The notes below the pieces were generated by a model that saw only the letters and a program-made list of their open reading frames with translations, made no database searches and was not told the DNA's origin. The translations under genes were made by a program, and so were the position numbers. Positions 36,062 through 45,013 of a stretch of 64,000 bases of DNA are shown one piece after another (the stretch's first letter is position 1; each line of letters opens with the position of its first letter). The DNA is from Mycoplasmatota bacterium (GTDB taxonomy: Bacteria; Bacillota_I; Bacilli_A; MAG-NZ): the NCBI GenBank assembly GCA_018394315.1, contig CP074575.1, positions 709,501-773,500 on the forward strand, read 5' to 3'.

Positions 36062-37329
36062 TGAGGAGACAAGAATTCATTGATAAGTTAAAGAGTTTAT
36101 TGGAAATTGATGATGCTGATAAAACTTCTTTAATTGAAGAATACGAATCTTATTTTGATGAAGCAATGGCTGATGGTGCTACTGAAGAGGAAGTTATCGC
36201 AATGTTAGAAACACCAAAGGAAATAGCGATGACTGCAAATGAAGAGTTTGGAACAAAATCAAATTCTAAAGTGTTTAGAGAGTTTATTGATGAACAAGTA
36301 GGTGCGGTAAGGAAGGGATATGAAAAAGTAATTGAATCAGGAAAAACCCAAGAAGTAAGTAATAAAATCAATTCTGTAATCAGTAACACTCTTGAAACTG
36401 TCAAAGAGTCATTAAAACAAGTGAGAAAGAGTATCAAGGAGTCTGACATTAATGAAAAGATTAATGAGGCAGTTGGAAAGGTTCAGGAATCATTGGGAAA
36501 AGTTAAGGATATAAACATAATAAATTCTTTTGACTCTTTCGTTATGAAATATGATAATTCGAGAATTGAATCTTTTGATATTCAAGAAGAATCTCTTGAA
36601 GTGAAAGTACATGATAGTAATTCAGTTAAGCTGAATATTGAGGTAACGGGTCATGAAAATGATGGTATTATAATCAAGTCGTTACCGACAACAATGAAAT
36701 ATGATGTATCTTTTGAGGGTGGAATCTTAAAGATTAATGTAATTGAGTCAAACATAAGATATTCTGAATCTAAGAGGATGTTAATTTTATTACCTGAATG
36801 TATCAAAAATTTAAAGTTTGAGACCGATTGTCCAATCGTCTTAAAATGTTTGAATCTAAGTGAAATCTCTGTTAGTGAAGGAAATAGTCCTTTAGTAATT
36901 AAGGACATAAATTATAGTAGTAATGTATCAAATACAGAAGACGATGTAAAAGAAATTTCTTTAGGTGATATTACTGTCAAATGTGGATCAGGTCCGGTGG
37001 TTATTAAGAATATAAAAGCTAATAAATTAGATATTTCAACAGAAAATGGACCAAACACTATAAAAACACTAGATGCCGAAGTTGTGAAACTACAGTTAGG
37101 AAATGGACCGGTAACTATAAAGGATATTACTGGAGGAGCTCATTTATATAAAATAGGTTCGGGACCAAAAACTATAAAAGAAATCTCTTTAGATAGCTTA
37201 GAACTTCAAAGTGATGGTGGAATACTATCTATGAAAGATGTAATGGTAACTAAATTATTAGGGGATATTAAAGGAACTATGAAAACACTGAAAAATGTAT
37301 CTGCTGATAGTTTTGAAATAAATAAGTAG
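36061..37329 (+). CDS. HAAS (DUF1700) / DUF4097 protein
   Basis: 422 residues. The N-terminal ~70 residues match the HAAS/DUF1700 helical domain commonly encoded beside PadR (LIEEYESYFDEAMADGATEEEVI). A charged helical linker (about 75-165) follows. Residues about 175-420 are beta-rich and repetitive with NGP/SGP turns (KCGSGPVVIK, ENGPNTIK, GNGPVTIK), typical of DUF4097 beta-helix-like proteins. GTG start overlaps the padR stop. No signal peptide. Role in cell-envelope sensing is inferred from family context only. Confidence 0.85.
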   Translation: MRRQEFIDKLKSLLEIDDADKTSLIEEYESYFDEAMADGATEEEVIAMLETPKEIAMTANEEFGTKSNSKVFREFIDEQVGAVRKGYEKVIESGKTQEVSNKINSVISNTLETVKESLKQVRKSIKESDINEKINEAVGKVQESLGKVKDINIINSFDSFVMKYDNSRIESFDIQEESLEVKVHDSNSVKLNIEVTGHENDGIIIKSLPTTMKYDVSFEGGILKINVIESNIRYSESKRMLILLPECIKNLKFETDCPIVLKCLNLSEISVSEGNSPLVIKDINYSSNVSNTEDDVKEISLGDITVKCGSGPVVIKNIKANKLDISTENGPNTIKTLDAEVVKLQLGNGPVTIKDITGGAHLYKIGSGPKTIKEISLDSLELQSDGGILSMKDVMVTKLLGDIKGTMKTLKNVSADSFEINK

Positions 37330-37340
37330 AGGTGGAAAGA

Positions 37341-37541
37341 ATGTATATATCATTTGATGGGTTTGAAGAAGTATTAAAGACAATAGTAAAGTTATTTATT
37401 ATTGGATTAGTGGCTATTATAATATTTAATATTGCAATGTGGATATTACCAGTTGTGTTAGTTGGATTTGTTACAGTGTACACAATTAATTATTTAGGTA
37501 AGAACAATAGAAAAAGGGATGTTACTAAAGTAAAACAATGA
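37341..37541 (+). CDS. Small membrane protein of the PadR cassette
   Basis: 66 residues with two adjacent hydrophobic helices (about 14-30 and 33-52) and a basic tail. The ATG at 37341 has AGGTGG at a good distance; an in-frame GTG at 37332 overlaps this site. Family not recognised. Overlaps the next gene by four bases. Confidence 0.75.
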   Translation: MYISFDGFEEVLKTIVKLFIIGLVAIIIFNIAMWILPVVLVGFVTVYTINYLGKNNRKRDVTKVKQ

Positions 37542-37726
37542 GAATAAACGGATTAAGAAACACAATGCAAATATTACTTAATATCGTTTTAGTTGTAGTA
37601 ATTTTCTACTTAGTCTTGAAGATTGTAGAGATTATATTACCGATTATGATAGCTGCAATTATCACAATAGCCATTATAGTAGTTTGGAAATACAAAGGAA
37701 TGAATTTATTCAAAAAGAAAGACTGA
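37538..37726 (+). CDS. Second small membrane protein of the PadR cassette
   Basis: 62 residues, hydrophobic between about 10 and 50 (two helices), ending in a basic tail (KYKGMNLFKKKD). Similar architecture to the preceding protein, perhaps a diverged paralogue. Last gene before a terminator. Function unknown. Confidence 0.75.
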   Translation: MRINGLRNTMQILLNIVLVVVIFYLVLKIVEIILPIMIAAIITIAIIVVWKYKGMNLFKKKD

Positions 37727-37741
37727 GAATTCAGTCTTTTT
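37718..37741 (+). terminator. Terminator of the PadR cassette
   Basis: Stem AAAGACTGA/TCAGTCTTT with GAAT loop and T-tract; overlaps the last stop codon. Confidence 0.9.
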
Positions 37742-37832
37742 ATGTTACTATTATTATAGTAAAATATGATGTAAGCTGGTGAGATATAGCTTGTTAATGT
37801 AATATAAGTAGTTGGATTTGGTAGGAGGGTTT

Positions 37833-38507
37833 ATGAACGAGATTTTAAAGAAGTATAATATACCAAGTGATGCAGTGATAACAATTTCTGGTACCGTTGG
37901 AGTTGGAAAATCAACTTTTACAAGAGTTTTATCCGAGAAACTAGGGTTTATGACCTCATATGAAAGGGTAGCTGATAACCCATATTTAGAGAAGTATTAT
38001 GGGAATTTTGAAAGGTGGAGTTTCCATCTACAAATGTTTTTCTTAGCAGAAAGATTTAAGGAACAAAAAAGAATGTTTTCTCATGGTGGAGGATTTATTC
38101 AAGATAGAAGTATTTATGAAGATGTTGATATCTTTGCGAAGTTGAATTATGAAAATGGTACTATGAGTGAGGATGATTATCAAACATATCGATCGTTATT
38201 TGAGGCTATGATTCTGACTCCTTTTTTTCCTCATCCAGATTTAGTAATTTTTATTGATGGAGATTTAGAAGAAATATTAGACAGAATAAATGAGCGTGGT
38301 CGCAAAATGGAAATGGATACAGATATTTCATATTGGAAAATGCTTCATTTAAGATACCAGGAGTGGATTGATAATTTTCACTATGCGCCAGTACTTAGAT
38401 TGAATATTAAAGATTTTGACTTATTGAACGATAAAGCTAGCGTTGAATTTGTTTTAAAGAAGATAGGAAAAGTAATATCAGCAACTACTATGAAACATAA
38501 TAGATAA
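37833..38507 (+). CDS. Deoxynucleoside kinase (dGK/dAK type)
   Basis: Salvage enzyme that phosphorylates deoxyadenosine, deoxyguanosine or deoxycytidine. 224 residues: P-loop GTVGVGKST, substrate-binding ERVADNPYLEKYY, and QDRSIYED with the DRS motif. The ATG at 37833 has GGAGGG upstream; an in-frame earlier start adds seven residues and runs through that site. Exact base preference cannot be told. Confidence 0.88.
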   Translation: MNEILKKYNIPSDAVITISGTVGVGKSTFTRVLSEKLGFMTSYERVADNPYLEKYYGNFERWSFHLQMFFLAERFKEQKRMFSHGGGFIQDRSIYEDVDIFAKLNYENGTMSEDDYQTYRSLFEAMILTPFFPHPDLVIFIDGDLEEILDRINERGRKMEMDTDISYWKMLHLRYQEWIDNFHYAPVLRLNIKDFDLLNDKASVEFVLKKIGKVISATTMKHNR

Positions 38508-38584
38508 GTATTATATTTCGAGAATGATTATTGGTAATTATTTATTTTTTCTTCTTATTATTTATACTAAACAATTAGATAATT

Positions 38585-38593
38585 TGGTATAAT
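38585..38593 (+). promoter_or_regulatory. Extended -10 promoter before the NusG_II gene
   Basis: TGGTATAAT (TG-n-TATAAT) 25 bases before the gene; could drive the NusG_II-ecfA1-ecfA2-ecfT-truA run. Confidence 0.55.
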
Positions 38594-38617
38594 AAAAGGT
38601 AGACTAGGAGTGAGATT

Positions 38618-39310
38618 ATGAAAAAAGGTGACCTTATAGTTATTGTTGCTATAGCGGTAATTTCCTTAGTTACTTTTGCATTTGTTTTTAAAGACAAATT
38701 GTTTGAAAGTGTCGATATTAAGTTCGATGAAAACTCTGAAGTAGTTTTAACTGAGGTTTATGATAGTGATGATGGCTACTATGTCATAGTTGATGAGAAA
38801 AAAATTTATGTAGAAGAATATATACTCGTATATTTTATAGATGAACTAGGAAATAAGTATTTAGAAGATGAAATTGAAGTGCAATTTATGAAGGAAGAAC
38901 TAACTACTAAAGAGGATTTAGATACACCCTATCATATTGTTGATGGGAAAGAGTATTTGCTTGAGAGGTTTGAAAAAGTCTATTATTTAGACAATTATAA
39001 TAATCACTATGCTAGGGAAGAAGTAATTGATTATTTTGTTGAAGTTTCTTACAATGGTGAAATTATTGAAAGATTTCATCTAGCAGATATTACAAATAGA
39101 GTTATAGAGCTTGACTATGAAGGTCATAATGTATTAGTAGTTAAGGATGGACACGTTGATATGGTTGAAGCTGATTGTCCAGACTTAAAGTGCGTTCATA
39201 CATCTCCAAAAACATATGACTCATGGTTTAGGAAAATAATTTGCGCTCCAAACGGTATTGTAGTTTCAATTGTTGGTGGAGACCAAGAGATAGTGGATGG
39301 TATTGTATAA
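38618..39310 (+). CDS. Membrane-anchored NusG_II domain protein with duplicated insert
   Basis: 230 residues: N-terminal membrane helix (about 5-24), then two copies of a short beta motif (about 54-90 and 104-140; pattern Y-x-IVD-x-K-x-Y, then E-x-x-x-VY, then D-x-x-N-x-Y), then a NusG domain II-like C-terminal part (about 141-222) with GHVDMVEADCPDLKC and ICAPNGIVVSIVGG. Three Cys (187, 192, 209) are in the positions usual for this exported domain. Such proteins are often found with FMN-binding, ApbE and ECF transporter genes. It overlaps ecfA1 by one base. Confidence 0.78.
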   Translation: MKKGDLIVIVAIAVISLVTFAFVFKDKLFESVDIKFDENSEVVLTEVYDSDDGYYVIVDEKKIYVEEYILVYFIDELGNKYLEDEIEVQFMKEELTTKEDLDTPYHIVDGKEYLLERFEKVYYLDNYNNHYAREEVIDYFVEVSYNGEIIERFHLADITNRVIELDYEGHNVLVVKDGHVDMVEADCPDLKCVHTSPKTYDSWFRKIICAPNGIVVSIVGGDQEIVDGIV

Positions 39311-40119
39311 TGAATATTATTGAGATTAAAGACTTATCTTTTCTGTATTCTGAGGAAGAAGGACTAGTTTTAAGAGATATAAATTTAAATATAGAAAAGG
39401 GCGAATGGGTGGCTATATTAGGTCACAATGGGTCCGGGAAATCAACTTTAAGTAAATTAATAGTTGGATTGCTTGAAAAAAAAAGTGGCTCTATTATTGT
39501 AAACGAAAAAGAGTTATGTGTAGGGAATGAATATGAGATTCGTGAATCTATAAGTATTGTATTTCAAAATCCCGATAATCAGTTCGTAGGTGCAACAGTA
39601 AAAGATGATATAGCATTTGGGTTAGAAAATCAGCTTTTAACAAGAGAAGAAATGATAAAAAGAATTGATTATTACAGTAAAAAAGTTAATATGCATGGTT
39701 TTCTTAATAAAGAACCTCATAATTTAAGTGGTGGTGAAAAACAAAGAGTAGCTATCGCGGGCGCGTTAGCTATGGATACGGAAATCATTATCTTAGATGA
39801 AGCGACTTCAATGTTGGATCCTCGTGGGAAAAGTGAAGTTATTGAAACTATTAAAAGCTTACAAGATGGTGATAAAACTATAATTACGATTACTCATGAA
39901 TTAAGTGAAGCAGTTCTTTGCGATAGAGTAATAGTGCTTAATAAGGGTAGAATTGTTTTAGATGGGGCACCAAAAGAAGTGTTTAAAGAAAGAGAATTAA
40001 TTGTTGAGGCGGGACTTGATATATTACCTACCTTAAAAGTCTTAGATAAATTAGAGGAAGAAAATATCGATAACGATAAATTGAAGGAAATATTATGGGA
40101 ATTAAGTTTGACAATGTAA
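39310..40119 (+). CDS. ecfA1: ECF transporter ATPase EcfA1
   Basis: ATP-binding subunit of the shared energy-coupling module for vitamin/micronutrient S components. 269 residues. Walker A GHNGSGKST, signature LSGGEKQRVAIAGAL, Walker B IIILDEATSMLD. The ATG at 39310 overlaps the upstream stop; an in-frame upstream Met is inside the NusG_II gene. Overlaps ecfA2 by 25 bases. Confidence 0.96.
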   Translation: MNIIEIKDLSFLYSEEEGLVLRDINLNIEKGEWVAILGHNGSGKSTLSKLIVGLLEKKSGSIIVNEKELCVGNEYEIRESISIVFQNPDNQFVGATVKDDIAFGLENQLLTREEMIKRIDYYSKKVNMHGFLNKEPHNLSGGEKQRVAIAGALAMDTEIIILDEATSMLDPRGKSEVIETIKSLQDGDKTIITITHELSEAVLCDRVIVLNKGRIVLDGAPKEVFKERELIVEAGLDILPTLKVLDKLEEENIDNDKLKEILWELSLTM

Positions 40120-40934
40120 GTTTTGAATACCCTACAGTGAACGAAAAAGTATTCGCTATTAAGGACATTAATTTGAGTATTAAACCTGAGGGTGAATTAA
40201 TTGCGATAGTTGGACACACTGGAAGTGGGAAGTCTACAATGATTCAACATATGAATGCACTTTTACTTCCTAGTAATGGTGATGTTGATGTCTTTGGACA
40301 TAAGGTAGTAAAGGGCGAAAAGTTAACTCCTATACGAAAAAGAGTTGGGATGGTTTTCCAATTTCCTGAGTACCAATTGTTTGAAGAAACAGTAGAAAAG
40401 GACATAATGTTTGGTCCTTTGAACTTTGGTTTGACTAAAGAAGAAGCAAAAGAAAAAGCTGAAGAAGTAATTAGCATAGTAGGTCTTGATGAAAGTTTTT
40501 TACCAAGGTCCCCATTTAATTTGTCCGGTGGACAAATGAGGAGAGTTGCTATCGCTGGAATTTTAGCAATGGAACCAGATATATTAATACTAGATGAACC
40601 TACAGTTGGACTTGACCCGCAAGGACAAATAGAGATGATGGAACTATTTCTATCTATACATGAAAAGTACAATAAAACTGTTATTTTAGTAACTCACAAT
40701 ATGGATGTTGTTAGTGAGTACGCAAATAGAGTTATAGTGATGAAAAAGGCTAGATTAGTCTTCGATGGTTCACCGGTAGATTTGTTTGGTAATGAAAAGT
40801 TAGTTAGAGATTATGATCTAGATTTACCTAAGTATATGAAAATTATGAAGGTCTTAAATGATAAGTTTGATTCTAAATTAGATGAAACAGTTTTTAATTT
40901 AGAAGATTTGGTAACTGAACTTAAGAAGTTATAG
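40095..40934 (+). CDS. ecfA2: ECF transporter ATPase EcfA2
   Basis: Second ATPase of the ECF module, forming a heterodimer with EcfA1. 279 residues. Walker A GHTGSGKST, signature LSGGQMRRVAIAGIL, Walker B ILILDEPTVGLD. Its start lies within ecfA1. Confidence 0.96.
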   Translation: MGIKFDNVSFEYPTVNEKVFAIKDINLSIKPEGELIAIVGHTGSGKSTMIQHMNALLLPSNGDVDVFGHKVVKGEKLTPIRKRVGMVFQFPEYQLFEETVEKDIMFGPLNFGLTKEEAKEKAEEVISIVGLDESFLPRSPFNLSGGQMRRVAIAGILAMEPDILILDEPTVGLDPQGQIEMMELFLSIHEKYNKTVILVTHNMDVVSEYANRVIVMKKARLVFDGSPVDLFGNEKLVRDYDLDLPKYMKIMKVLNDKFDSKLDETVFNLEDLVTELKKL

Positions 40935-40942
40935 AGGTAATT

Positions 40943-41896
40943 ATGCAAATAGTAATAGGACAATATATACCAACTAATAGTTGGATTCATAGATTAGACC
41001 CAAGATCAAAATTGATTTCTTTGATACTTTTGATTGGGACAACTTTTGTAATAGGTGAATTATACACCATGGCAGGGTTACTACTGTTTACGGTTATACT
41101 GATCAAGAGTTCCAAGATTCCAATATCAAGGTTTCTTAAGGGTATAGCGCCATTAGTGTTTTTACTCTTTTTTACAGTGATATTTCAGATCTTATTTAAT
41201 CAAAGAGGTGAATTACTTTATTCGGTTTCTTTAAGTTTGACTTGGTTGAATATTATTGTTATGGTTTTGTTAATAGTAGGCTATAACCTTATCAAAAAGA
41301 AAATTAAAAGGCGTTTTCTTTTCTTCTTGATGATAGTTGGACTTATGATTTATAGTATGACATTTGCTTACGGTGGTATGATTAAAGCTTTTAATGTAAA
41401 TGTGCATTCAGAAGGATTAACATTTGCTGGCTTTTTAATTACGAGAATTCTAATACTTGTTTCTTTATCGAGTTTACTTACTTTAACAACTAAGCCCACG
41501 GAATTAAACAATGGCTTAGAGTCAGTATTAAAGCCTTTAAAAATAATTAAAGTACCTACTGAAGAGATATCAATGATGATAAGTATTGCTTTAAGATTTA
41601 TTCCAACTTTACTAGATGAAGCTAATAAAATTATTAAGGCTCAAGCTAGTAGAGGAGTTGACTTTAAAGAAGGAACGTTGAAACAAAAGGTAGTTCAAAT
41701 CATAGCGTTATTAATACCTATGTTTATTATATCTTTTAAAAGAGCTGACGATTTAGCAAACGCAATGGAAGCAAGAGGATATTTTCCAGGTAAAACAAGA
41801 AGTAAGTTGATTGAGTTTAAGTTTAGTTATGCTGATTATATAATATTGATAATTACAATATCGTTAATTCCAAGTGTGGTTTACTTTGGCTTATAG
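40943..41896 (+). CDS. ecfT: ECF transporter transmembrane protein EcfT
   Basis: Membrane scaffold that couples EcfA1A2 to S components. 317 residues, longer than the usual ~265 through an extra basic/hydrophobic stretch near 90-140. The two Ala-Arg-Gly coupling-helix motifs are seen as ASRGVDF and ARGYFPG. GAGG ribosome binding site. truA starts within its end. Confidence 0.95.
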   Translation: MQIVIGQYIPTNSWIHRLDPRSKLISLILLIGTTFVIGELYTMAGLLLFTVILIKSSKIPISRFLKGIAPLVFLLFFTVIFQILFNQRGELLYSVSLSLTWLNIIVMVLLIVGYNLIKKKIKRRFLFFLMIVGLMIYSMTFAYGGMIKAFNVNVHSEGLTFAGFLITRILILVSLSSLLTLTTKPTELNNGLESVLKPLKIIKVPTEEISMMISIALRFIPTLLDEANKIIKAQASRGVDFKEGTLKQKVVQIIALLIPMFIISFKRADDLANAMEARGYFPGKTRSKLIEFKFSYADYIILIITISLIPSVVYFGL

Positions 41897-42614
41897 AATA
41901 AAATGTACCGTCAGTTATGATGGTACTAATTATAATGGGTGGCAAAAGCAAGTAAATCAGCCAACTATCCAAGGGCAAATTGAGGCAAGCATACAAAAGT
42001 TGCATAATGGTTTATATATAAAAACTCATGGAGCAAGTAGAACTGATAGCGGAGTGCATGCAAATAATCAAGTATTCCATTTTGATACAGAATTAGACTT
42101 GGCTCCATATAGATGGAAAATAGCAATTAACAATTACTTATCCGATGATATTTATATAAAAAAAGTTGAAATTGTTGGTGATGAGTTTCATGCTAGATAT
42201 GACGTTAAGAAAAAAGAATATAAGTATTACGTTAATCTAAATGAGTACAATCCTCTATTAAGGGACAGGATGCATTTTGAGAGAAGAAACCTTGATGTTG
42301 AGTTGATGAAAAAAGAAGTAAAAGAGATAATAGGAAGACACAACTTTAAGAGTTTTACGGGTGGAACTATTTATGATAATTACGTTAGAGAAATTTTTGA
42401 TGCTTCAATAACTATCAATAATGGAATTTTAGAATTTACTTTCATAGGAAGTGGATTCTTAAGATATATGGTTAGAACTATTGTAGGAACATTAATTGAA
42501 ATCGGCTATGGAAAGAAAAATAATATTAAAGAAATCTTAATGAGTAAAAATAGAAATTGCGCAGGGAAAAGTGAGTCATCTGTTGGGTTATATTTAGACA
42601 AGATTTGGTACTAG
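41874..42614 (+). CDS. truA: tRNA pseudouridine(38-40) synthase TruA
   Basis: Makes pseudouridine at positions 38-40 of tRNA anticodon arms. About 246 residues. Catalytic Asp in SRTDSGVHA; N-terminal VSYDGTNYNGWQ. The start is uncertain: GTG at 41874 or TTG at 41886 (MAYRIKC), both within ecfT and without a clear ribosome binding site, so coupled translation is likely. Confidence 0.95.
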   Translation: MWFTLAYRIKCTVSYDGTNYNGWQKQVNQPTIQGQIEASIQKLHNGLYIKTHGASRTDSGVHANNQVFHFDTELDLAPYRWKIAINNYLSDDIYIKKVEIVGDEFHARYDVKKKEYKYYVNLNEYNPLLRDRMHFERRNLDVELMKKEVKEIIGRHNFKSFTGGTIYDNYVREIFDASITINNGILEFTFIGSGFLRYMVRTIVGTLIEIGYGKKNNIKEILMSKNRNCAGKSESSVGLYLDKIWY

Positions 42615-42623
42615 GGGGATTTT

Positions 42624-43262
42624 ATGAGCGGATATTTTATAACATTTGAAGGTGGAGAAGGTTCTGGAAAGACTTCTGTCATTGAATCTTTAAATAAATA
42701 TTTTACTGAAAAAGGATTTGAGGTAGTTGTAACACGTGAACCAGGAGGTATTGAAATAGCTGAGCAAATTAGAAACATAATCTTGAATAAAGATAATGTT
42801 CAAATGGATAAGTTGACTGAAGCATATCTCTTTGCAGCTTCAAGAAGGCAACATCTTGTTGAAAGGGTGATCCCTGAGTTAGAGAAAGGTGCAATTGTTC
42901 TTTGTGATAGATTTGTTGATTCGTCTATAGTTTATCAGGGTTATGCCAGAGATATCGGTATGGATAAGGTTTATGATATTAATAAGGTGGTTATAGGTGA
43001 ATTTATGCCTGATTTGACTCTATTTTTTGATGTTAGACCCGAAATAGGATTGAAAAGGATATTAGATAATTTAAGAAAAGTTAATAGACTTGATTTAGAA
43101 GAAAAAGATTTTCACAACAAAGTATATGAAGGATATCAAAAGCTAGTTAAACGATTTCCTTCGAGAATTAAGGTAGTTGATGCAGAAAAGAATATAGAAG
43201 AAGTAAAACAGGAGACAATAAAAATTGTGGAGGACTTCTTAGATGATCTTAGCAAAGTATAA
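42624..43262 (+). CDS. tmk: Thymidylate kinase
   Basis: Phosphorylates dTMP to dTDP. 212 residues. P-loop FEGGEGSGKTS, TREPGG and DRFVDSS are present. AGGGGGA upstream. Starts the tmk-holB-ricT block seen also in Bacillus; overlaps holB by 20 bases. Confidence 0.97.
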   Translation: MSGYFITFEGGEGSGKTSVIESLNKYFTEKGFEVVVTREPGGIEIAEQIRNIILNKDNVQMDKLTEAYLFAASRRQHLVERVIPELEKGAIVLCDRFVDSSIVYQGYARDIGMDKVYDINKVVIGEFMPDLTLFFDVRPEIGLKRILDNLRKVNRLDLEEKDFHNKVYEGYQKLVKRFPSRIKVVDAEKNIEEVKQETIKIVEDFLDDLSKV

Positions 43263-44196
43263 TCAGATTCAACCAAATGTTGTTAAAATATTAACTAATA
43301 GCTTTAGGAGTAACAGATTTAGTCATGCTCATCTATTTGAAGGACCGAGGGGGACAAATAAGTTTGATATAGCTATTGATGTTGCTAAAATGCTTATTTG
43401 TGAATCGGCTTGTGGAGAATGTAAAATTTGTTCTAGCATTGATTTAAGGAGCCATCCTAATGTTATAGTTATTGAACCAGATGGTTTAAGCATAAAAAAG
43501 GAACAAATTCGAAACCTAATAACAGAATTAAATAAGACAAGTTTAGTAATTGGACCCAAGGTTTATATCATAAATCATATAGACAAGATGACGACAAGTG
43601 CAGCTAACAGTTTACTTAAGTATTTCGAGGAACCTCATGACAATACATATGCTATTTTAATTACAGAAAATATCCAAACGATTTTACCAACTATTATATC
43701 TAGAGCTCAAGTTATTACTTTTAATAAAGTTAGTAGCTCTATCATTAGAGAAGAGCTAGTTAAAAGAGGAATAAATTTAGAATATTCTAGAATACTACCT
43801 TTAGTAACAAATAATTTAGAAGAGGCTATGGATTTAGCTAATTCAGAGGAATTAAATAAGATGATGGATGTTATTTATGAATTAGGTAATATTTATGCTA
43901 ATAAGTATCATAATGCTCTTATATATTTTCATGAAAATGGAAAGTTTGTAGATAAAAATAATGTAGGATTATTTCTAGATTTATTGCTTTATTATTATAA
44001 AGATATCTTAAATTATAAGACTAATGTAGAGTTAGTCTTTCCAGACAATAAGGCTTTGATTACCTTAAGAGAAATAACATTAAAGAAAGTTGTAGAGAAT
44101 ATTGAGTTTATTATGGATGAAAAAAATAAGTTGAAGTATAACGCTAATGTACCATTACTCTTAGACAGAATAATATTGAAACTTGATTGGAGATAA
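43243..44196 (+). CDS. holB: DNA polymerase III subunit delta'
   Basis: Clamp-loader subunit with AAA+ fold, 317 residues. Degenerate P-loop GPRGTNKFD, zinc module CESACGECKIC, and SLLKYFEEP near the sensor region, all normal for delta'. Starts inside tmk. Confidence 0.92.
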   Translation: MILAKYNQIQPNVVKILTNSFRSNRFSHAHLFEGPRGTNKFDIAIDVAKMLICESACGECKICSSIDLRSHPNVIVIEPDGLSIKKEQIRNLITELNKTSLVIGPKVYIINHIDKMTTSAANSLLKYFEEPHDNTYAILITENIQTILPTIISRAQVITFNKVSSSIIREELVKRGINLEYSRILPLVTNNLEEAMDLANSEELNKMMDVIYELGNIYANKYHNALIYFHENGKFVDKNNVGLFLDLLLYYYKDILNYKTNVELVFPDNKALITLREITLKKVVENIEFIMDEKNKLKYNANVPLLLDRIILKLDWR

Positions 44197-44200
44197 AAAA

Positions 44201-45013
44201 ATGAGTGAACATATTGTAGTTCCTATACAATTTAAAAAGGTTGGAAAGAGATATTACTTTGCAACTAACGATCTTGATTTAAAGATCAATGATTTTGTGG
44301 TAGTTGAGACTGCCAGAGGCTTAGAATTAGGTATTATTTCTGATGAAGCTAAGAAAATCGATGAGACCGAAGTGATTTCCGAACTTAAACCCGTTTTAAG
44401 AATAGCTAGCGATCATGATTTAAAAAGGTATGAAGATAATAAAGCAGCTGCTAAAGATAATTACGTAATTTGTAAAAGACTTATAGCCGAGCATGGACTA
44501 GATATGAAATTATTAAGTGCTGAGTATACTTTAGATAGAAAGAAAATTGTTTTTTATTATACATCTGAGGATAGAGTAGATTTTAGAGAGCTGGTTAAGG
44601 ACTTAGCAAGTAAAATAAAAACGAGAATCGAATTAAGGCAAGTTGGAGAAAGAGATGGAGCGAAAGCTTTAGGTGGAATAGGATTTTGCGGACGAGAACT
44701 TTGTTGTTCTACACATCTTTGTGAGTTTGATACTATAAGTATTAAAATGGCGAAGAATCAAAAATTATCATTAAATCCAACTAAGATAACCGGTGTTTGT
44801 GGAAAATTGCTTTGTTGTATCAAATATGAAAATAAAGCTTATTCCGATTTACAAGAAGGAATGCCTAAAATAGGTAGTCACGTTGATACGCCTAATTGTA
44901 AGGGTTGTAAAGTAATAGATACTGATATTTTAAATCGAGCAGTTAAGGTATCTGAAGAAAACAAGATAGTTTCTTATGACTTGGATGAGATAAATGATAG
45001 AAGTAGTAAATGA
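44201..45013 (+). CDS. ricT: PSP1 domain protein RicT (YaaT)
   Basis: In Bacillus part of the RicAFT Fe-S complex that supports RNase Y processing. 270 residues with the Cys-rich signature (GFCGRELCCSTHLC, then GVCGKLLCCIKYE) that binds the cluster. The ATG at 44201 is preferred to an in-frame TTG 18 bases upstream. Position after holB matches Bacillus yaaT. No RicA or RicF genes are in the window. Confidence 0.93.
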   Translation: MSEHIVVPIQFKKVGKRYYFATNDLDLKINDFVVVETARGLELGIISDEAKKIDETEVISELKPVLRIASDHDLKRYEDNKAAAKDNYVICKRLIAEHGLDMKLLSAEYTLDRKKIVFYYTSEDRVDFRELVKDLASKIKTRIELRQVGERDGAKALGGIGFCGRELCCSTHLCEFDTISIKMAKNQKLSLNPTKITGVCGKLLCCIKYENKAYSDLQEGMPKIGSHVDTPNCKGCKVIDTDILNRAVKVSEENKIVSYDLDEINDRSSK

